NCBI GenBank assembly: GCA_002382645.1
Contig: DFYP01000136.1
Coordinates: forward strand, 543-31,815
Direction: 5' to 3'
Origin: Desulfovibrio sp. UBA4079
Lineage (GTDB): Bacteria > Desulfobacterota > Desulfovibrionia > Desulfovibrionales > Desulfovibrionaceae
DNA: 31,273 nt
Both the position numbers and the translations under genes were made by a program. Below are positions 29,953 to 31,273 of this stretch, piece by piece. Position 1 is the stretch's first letter. Every line of letters begins with the position of its first letter. The notes under the pieces are model-generated. The model was given only the letters and a program-made list of their open reading frames with translations, ran no database searches and was not told where the DNA came from.

Positions 29953-30993
29953 ATGATCATCGCCTGCCCCAATTGCAAGACGAAGTACAACCTCCCGGAC
30001 AGCAAGATTCCGGCCGGCGGGGCCAAGGTGAAATGCTCCAAGTGCGCCCACGTGTTCAAGGCCGCCCCGCCCAGCGTGGAGCCCGAAGACCAGGCCCTGG
30101 ACCTCTTGGAGAGCCCCACGGCCAAGGCCCCCCAGGGTTCGTCCCAGGCCTTTGAGGAGGCCTTTGACGAGGCCGTGAGCCAGGCCCCCAAGCCCGCGCC
30201 CAAGCCCAGGCCCAAGCCCGCGCCCAAGCCCGCCCCGGAGCCCGAGCCCGAGGAAGAAGAGCCTGTGGAAGAGGAGGCCCCGGAGGAGGAATCCTTCGAG
30301 GAGCAGGCCCCGGCCCAGGAGGAATACCAGGAAGAGGAAGAGACCCAGGAGGAAGAGGCCCAGGACGAGGGCCCGTCCATGGGCGGCAGCCTGGACTTCG
30401 GCGGCAAGCCCGCCAAGGAGAAGAAGGGCAAGAAGCCCCTGGTGGTGGTCCTGCTCCTGCTGGTCCTGGTCCTGGTGCTGGTCTACGGGGCTTACGCCCT
30501 GCAGGGCCTCCTGCCCTTCAAGCTGCCGGCCCTGCCCTTCTCCCTGCCCGGGATCAAGACCACGGCCACGGCCGAGAAGGCCGCCGAGTCCCCGGCCAAC
30601 CGGGTCAAGAAGATCGCCCTGCGCAACGTGCGCCAGTACGTGGTGCTCAACGAGAAGGCCGGTCCGGTCTTCGTCATCGAGGGCAAGGCCGTGAACACCT
30701 TCGACGCGCCCAAGGAGCGCATCCGGGTGGAGGGCGCGCTCTACGACGAGCACGGCAACGTCCTGGCCTCCAAGCAAATCCTCTGCGGCAACACCCTCTC
30801 GCACCTCCAGCTCCAGGTGCAGACCGAGGAGGAGATCAACACCGGCCTGGCCTCCGAGGTGGGCGTGCTCTCCAACAACACCTTCCTCAAGCCGGGCATG
30901 GACACGCCGTTCATGGTCGTGTTCTTCAACCCGCCCAAGAACGTCAAGGAGTTCGGGGTCAAGGTCCTGGACGCCCTGGACCCGGCCCAGTAG
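29953..30993 (+). CDS. Zinc-ribbon (MJ0042) and DUF3426 membrane protein
   Basis: 346 aa. N-terminal zinc ribbon with Cys5, Cys8, Cys28 and Cys31 (ACPNCKTKY, VKCSKCAHVFK). Then a long low-complexity Pro/Lys and Glu-rich stretch (about 70-150), one membrane helix (about 162-185, LVVVLLLLVLVLVLVYGAYAL), and a C-terminal DUF3426 beta-domain (about 215-345; FVIEGKAVNTFDAPKERIRVEGALYDEHGNVL). The ribbon would be cytoplasmic and the DUF3426 part periplasmic. Function unknown. ATG at 29953 is chosen over an in-frame TTG at 29932 because the ribbon starts there. The Glu/Pro repeats are simple-sequence and may vary in length. Confidence 0.92.
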   Translation: MIIACPNCKTKYNLPDSKIPAGGAKVKCSKCAHVFKAAPPSVEPEDQALDLLESPTAKAPQGSSQAFEEAFDEAVSQAPKPAPKPRPKPAPKPAPEPEPEEEEPVEEEAPEEESFEEQAPAQEEYQEEEETQEEEAQDEGPSMGGSLDFGGKPAKEKKGKKPLVVVLLLLVLVLVLVYGAYALQGLLPFKLPALPFSLPGIKTTATAEKAAESPANRVKKIALRNVRQYVVLNEKAGPVFVIEGKAVNTFDAPKERIRVEGALYDEHGNVLASKQILCGNTLSHLQLQVQTEEEINTGLASEVGVLSNNTFLKPGMDTPFMVVFFNPPKNVKEFGVKVLDALDPAQ

Positions 30994-31010
30994 GCGGAAA
31001 CGAGTGTCAG

Positions 31011-31042
31011 GGGCCGTCCGGAACCGCCGGGCGGCCCTTTTT
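31011..31042 (+). terminator. Intrinsic terminator after the zinc-ribbon/DUF3426 gene
   Basis: GGGCCGTCCGG (31011-31021) pairs with CCGGGCGGCCC (31027-31037), 11 bp including one G-U pair, with a 5-base loop and an immediate run of five T. It ends the metH-to-DUF3426 transcript and lies 14 bp before radA, which needs its own promoter or readthrough. Confidence 0.88.
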
Positions 31043-31056
31043 CATTCCGGAGGCCC

Positions 31057-31273
31057 ATGAAGACCAAGGAAACCTTCCGCTGTTCGGCCTGCGGCGGCCA
31101 GTCCCCGCGCTGGCAGGGCCAGTGCCCGTCCTGCGGGGAGTGGAACACGCTCGCTGCCGTGACCGTGGCCGCCAAGTCCGGCAAGGCCCGGTCCGCGGCC
31201 GCCGCGGCCAACGCGCCCCAGCCCCTGGCCCAGGCCGAGGCCCTGGACCTGGAGGCCCGCGGCACGGGCTTCG
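31057..31273 (+). CDS. radA: DNA repair protein RadA/Sms (partial, N-terminus only)
   Basis: The first 72 codons, cut by the right edge. ATG at 31057 with CCGGAGG upstream. The start shows the RadA zinc finger: FRCSACGGQSPRWQGQCPSC followed by GEWNT (Cys9, Cys12, Cys26, Cys29). RadA is a branch-migrating ATPase in recombinational repair; its ATPase and Lon-like domains are beyond the window. Confidence 0.92.
   Translation, partial: MKTKETFRCSACGGQSPRWQGQCPSCGEWNTLAAVTVAAKSGKARSAAAAANAPQPLAQAEALDLEARGTGF

Noticed and set aside
1..31273. rRNA, tRNA, CRISPR arrays, transposases or prophage genes
   Set aside because: None could be recognised on either strand by reading; a tRNA and covariance-model scan was not possible here.

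Overview
The window comes from a high-GC bacterium. From about 1.9 kb to the right edge the gene content and strongly G/C-ending codon use (Ala GCC, Leu CTG, Glu GAG, Ser TCC) suggest a Desulfovibrionales-type sulfate reducer, perhaps a diazotrophic Desulfovibrionaceae. That placement is an inference from gene style, not from a marker gene. Two stretches do not match this background: the left edge (1 to about 1.85 kb, distal nifH plus nifD) and an AT-rich island at about 3.61-4.45 kb.

Layout. (1) 1-3648: nifD (cut by the left edge) and nifH on the minus strand, with nifV diverging on the plus strand. nifH has a near-consensus sigma-54 promoter, nifV has a weaker candidate, and a 6+6 bp palindrome lies between them. 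nifH looks like a mosaic: its first ~140 codons are in the style of the host and the rest, with nifD, in the style of beta/gammaproteobacteria. The nifI1/nifI2 genes usual between nifH and nifD in Desulfovibrio-type clusters are absent. This could be a metagenome-assembly chimera or a real recombination. (2) 3613-4455: AT-rich island with one HEPN-like gene. (3) 4437-15755: the most unusual block. A minus-strand operon (99-aa membrane protein, TauE/SafE-family permease, small exported protein, two small membrane proteins, stand-alone receiver, PEP-synthase-like protein) diverges from a membrane-bound sigma-54 activator followed by a second, paralogous PEP-synthase-like protein. A sigma-54 promoter faces the operon in the divergent gap. 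Both paralogues keep the ATP-grasp and phospho-histidine domains but carry an unfamiliar ~300-residue C-terminal domain where the PEP/pyruvate barrel should be.

(4) 15760-17510: CAP-domain protein and heptosyltransferase (minus), a 79-aa conserved-looking protein (plus), and a strong bidirectional hairpin terminator. (5) 17548-25723: a tightly packed minus-strand operon read as rpoH - HD-domain protein - TPR lipoprotein - LolB/DUF4292-like lipoprotein - 97-aa coiled coil - rpiB - tkt - glpX, with several ATGA stop/start overlaps, linking a heat-shock-type sigma factor with envelope lipoproteins and the non-oxidative pentose-phosphate pathway. (6) 25932-31273, plus strand: metH without the reactivation domain, a TlpA-like thioredoxin lipoprotein, a short ArgA-type acetyltransferase, hpt, a zinc-ribbon/DUF3426 membrane protein with a clear terminator, and the start of radA.

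I saw no rRNA, tRNA, CRISPR array or insertion sequence. Apart from the sites listed, gaps over about 200 bp (2275-2568, 10373-10666, 25724-25931) hold only divergent promoter regions.
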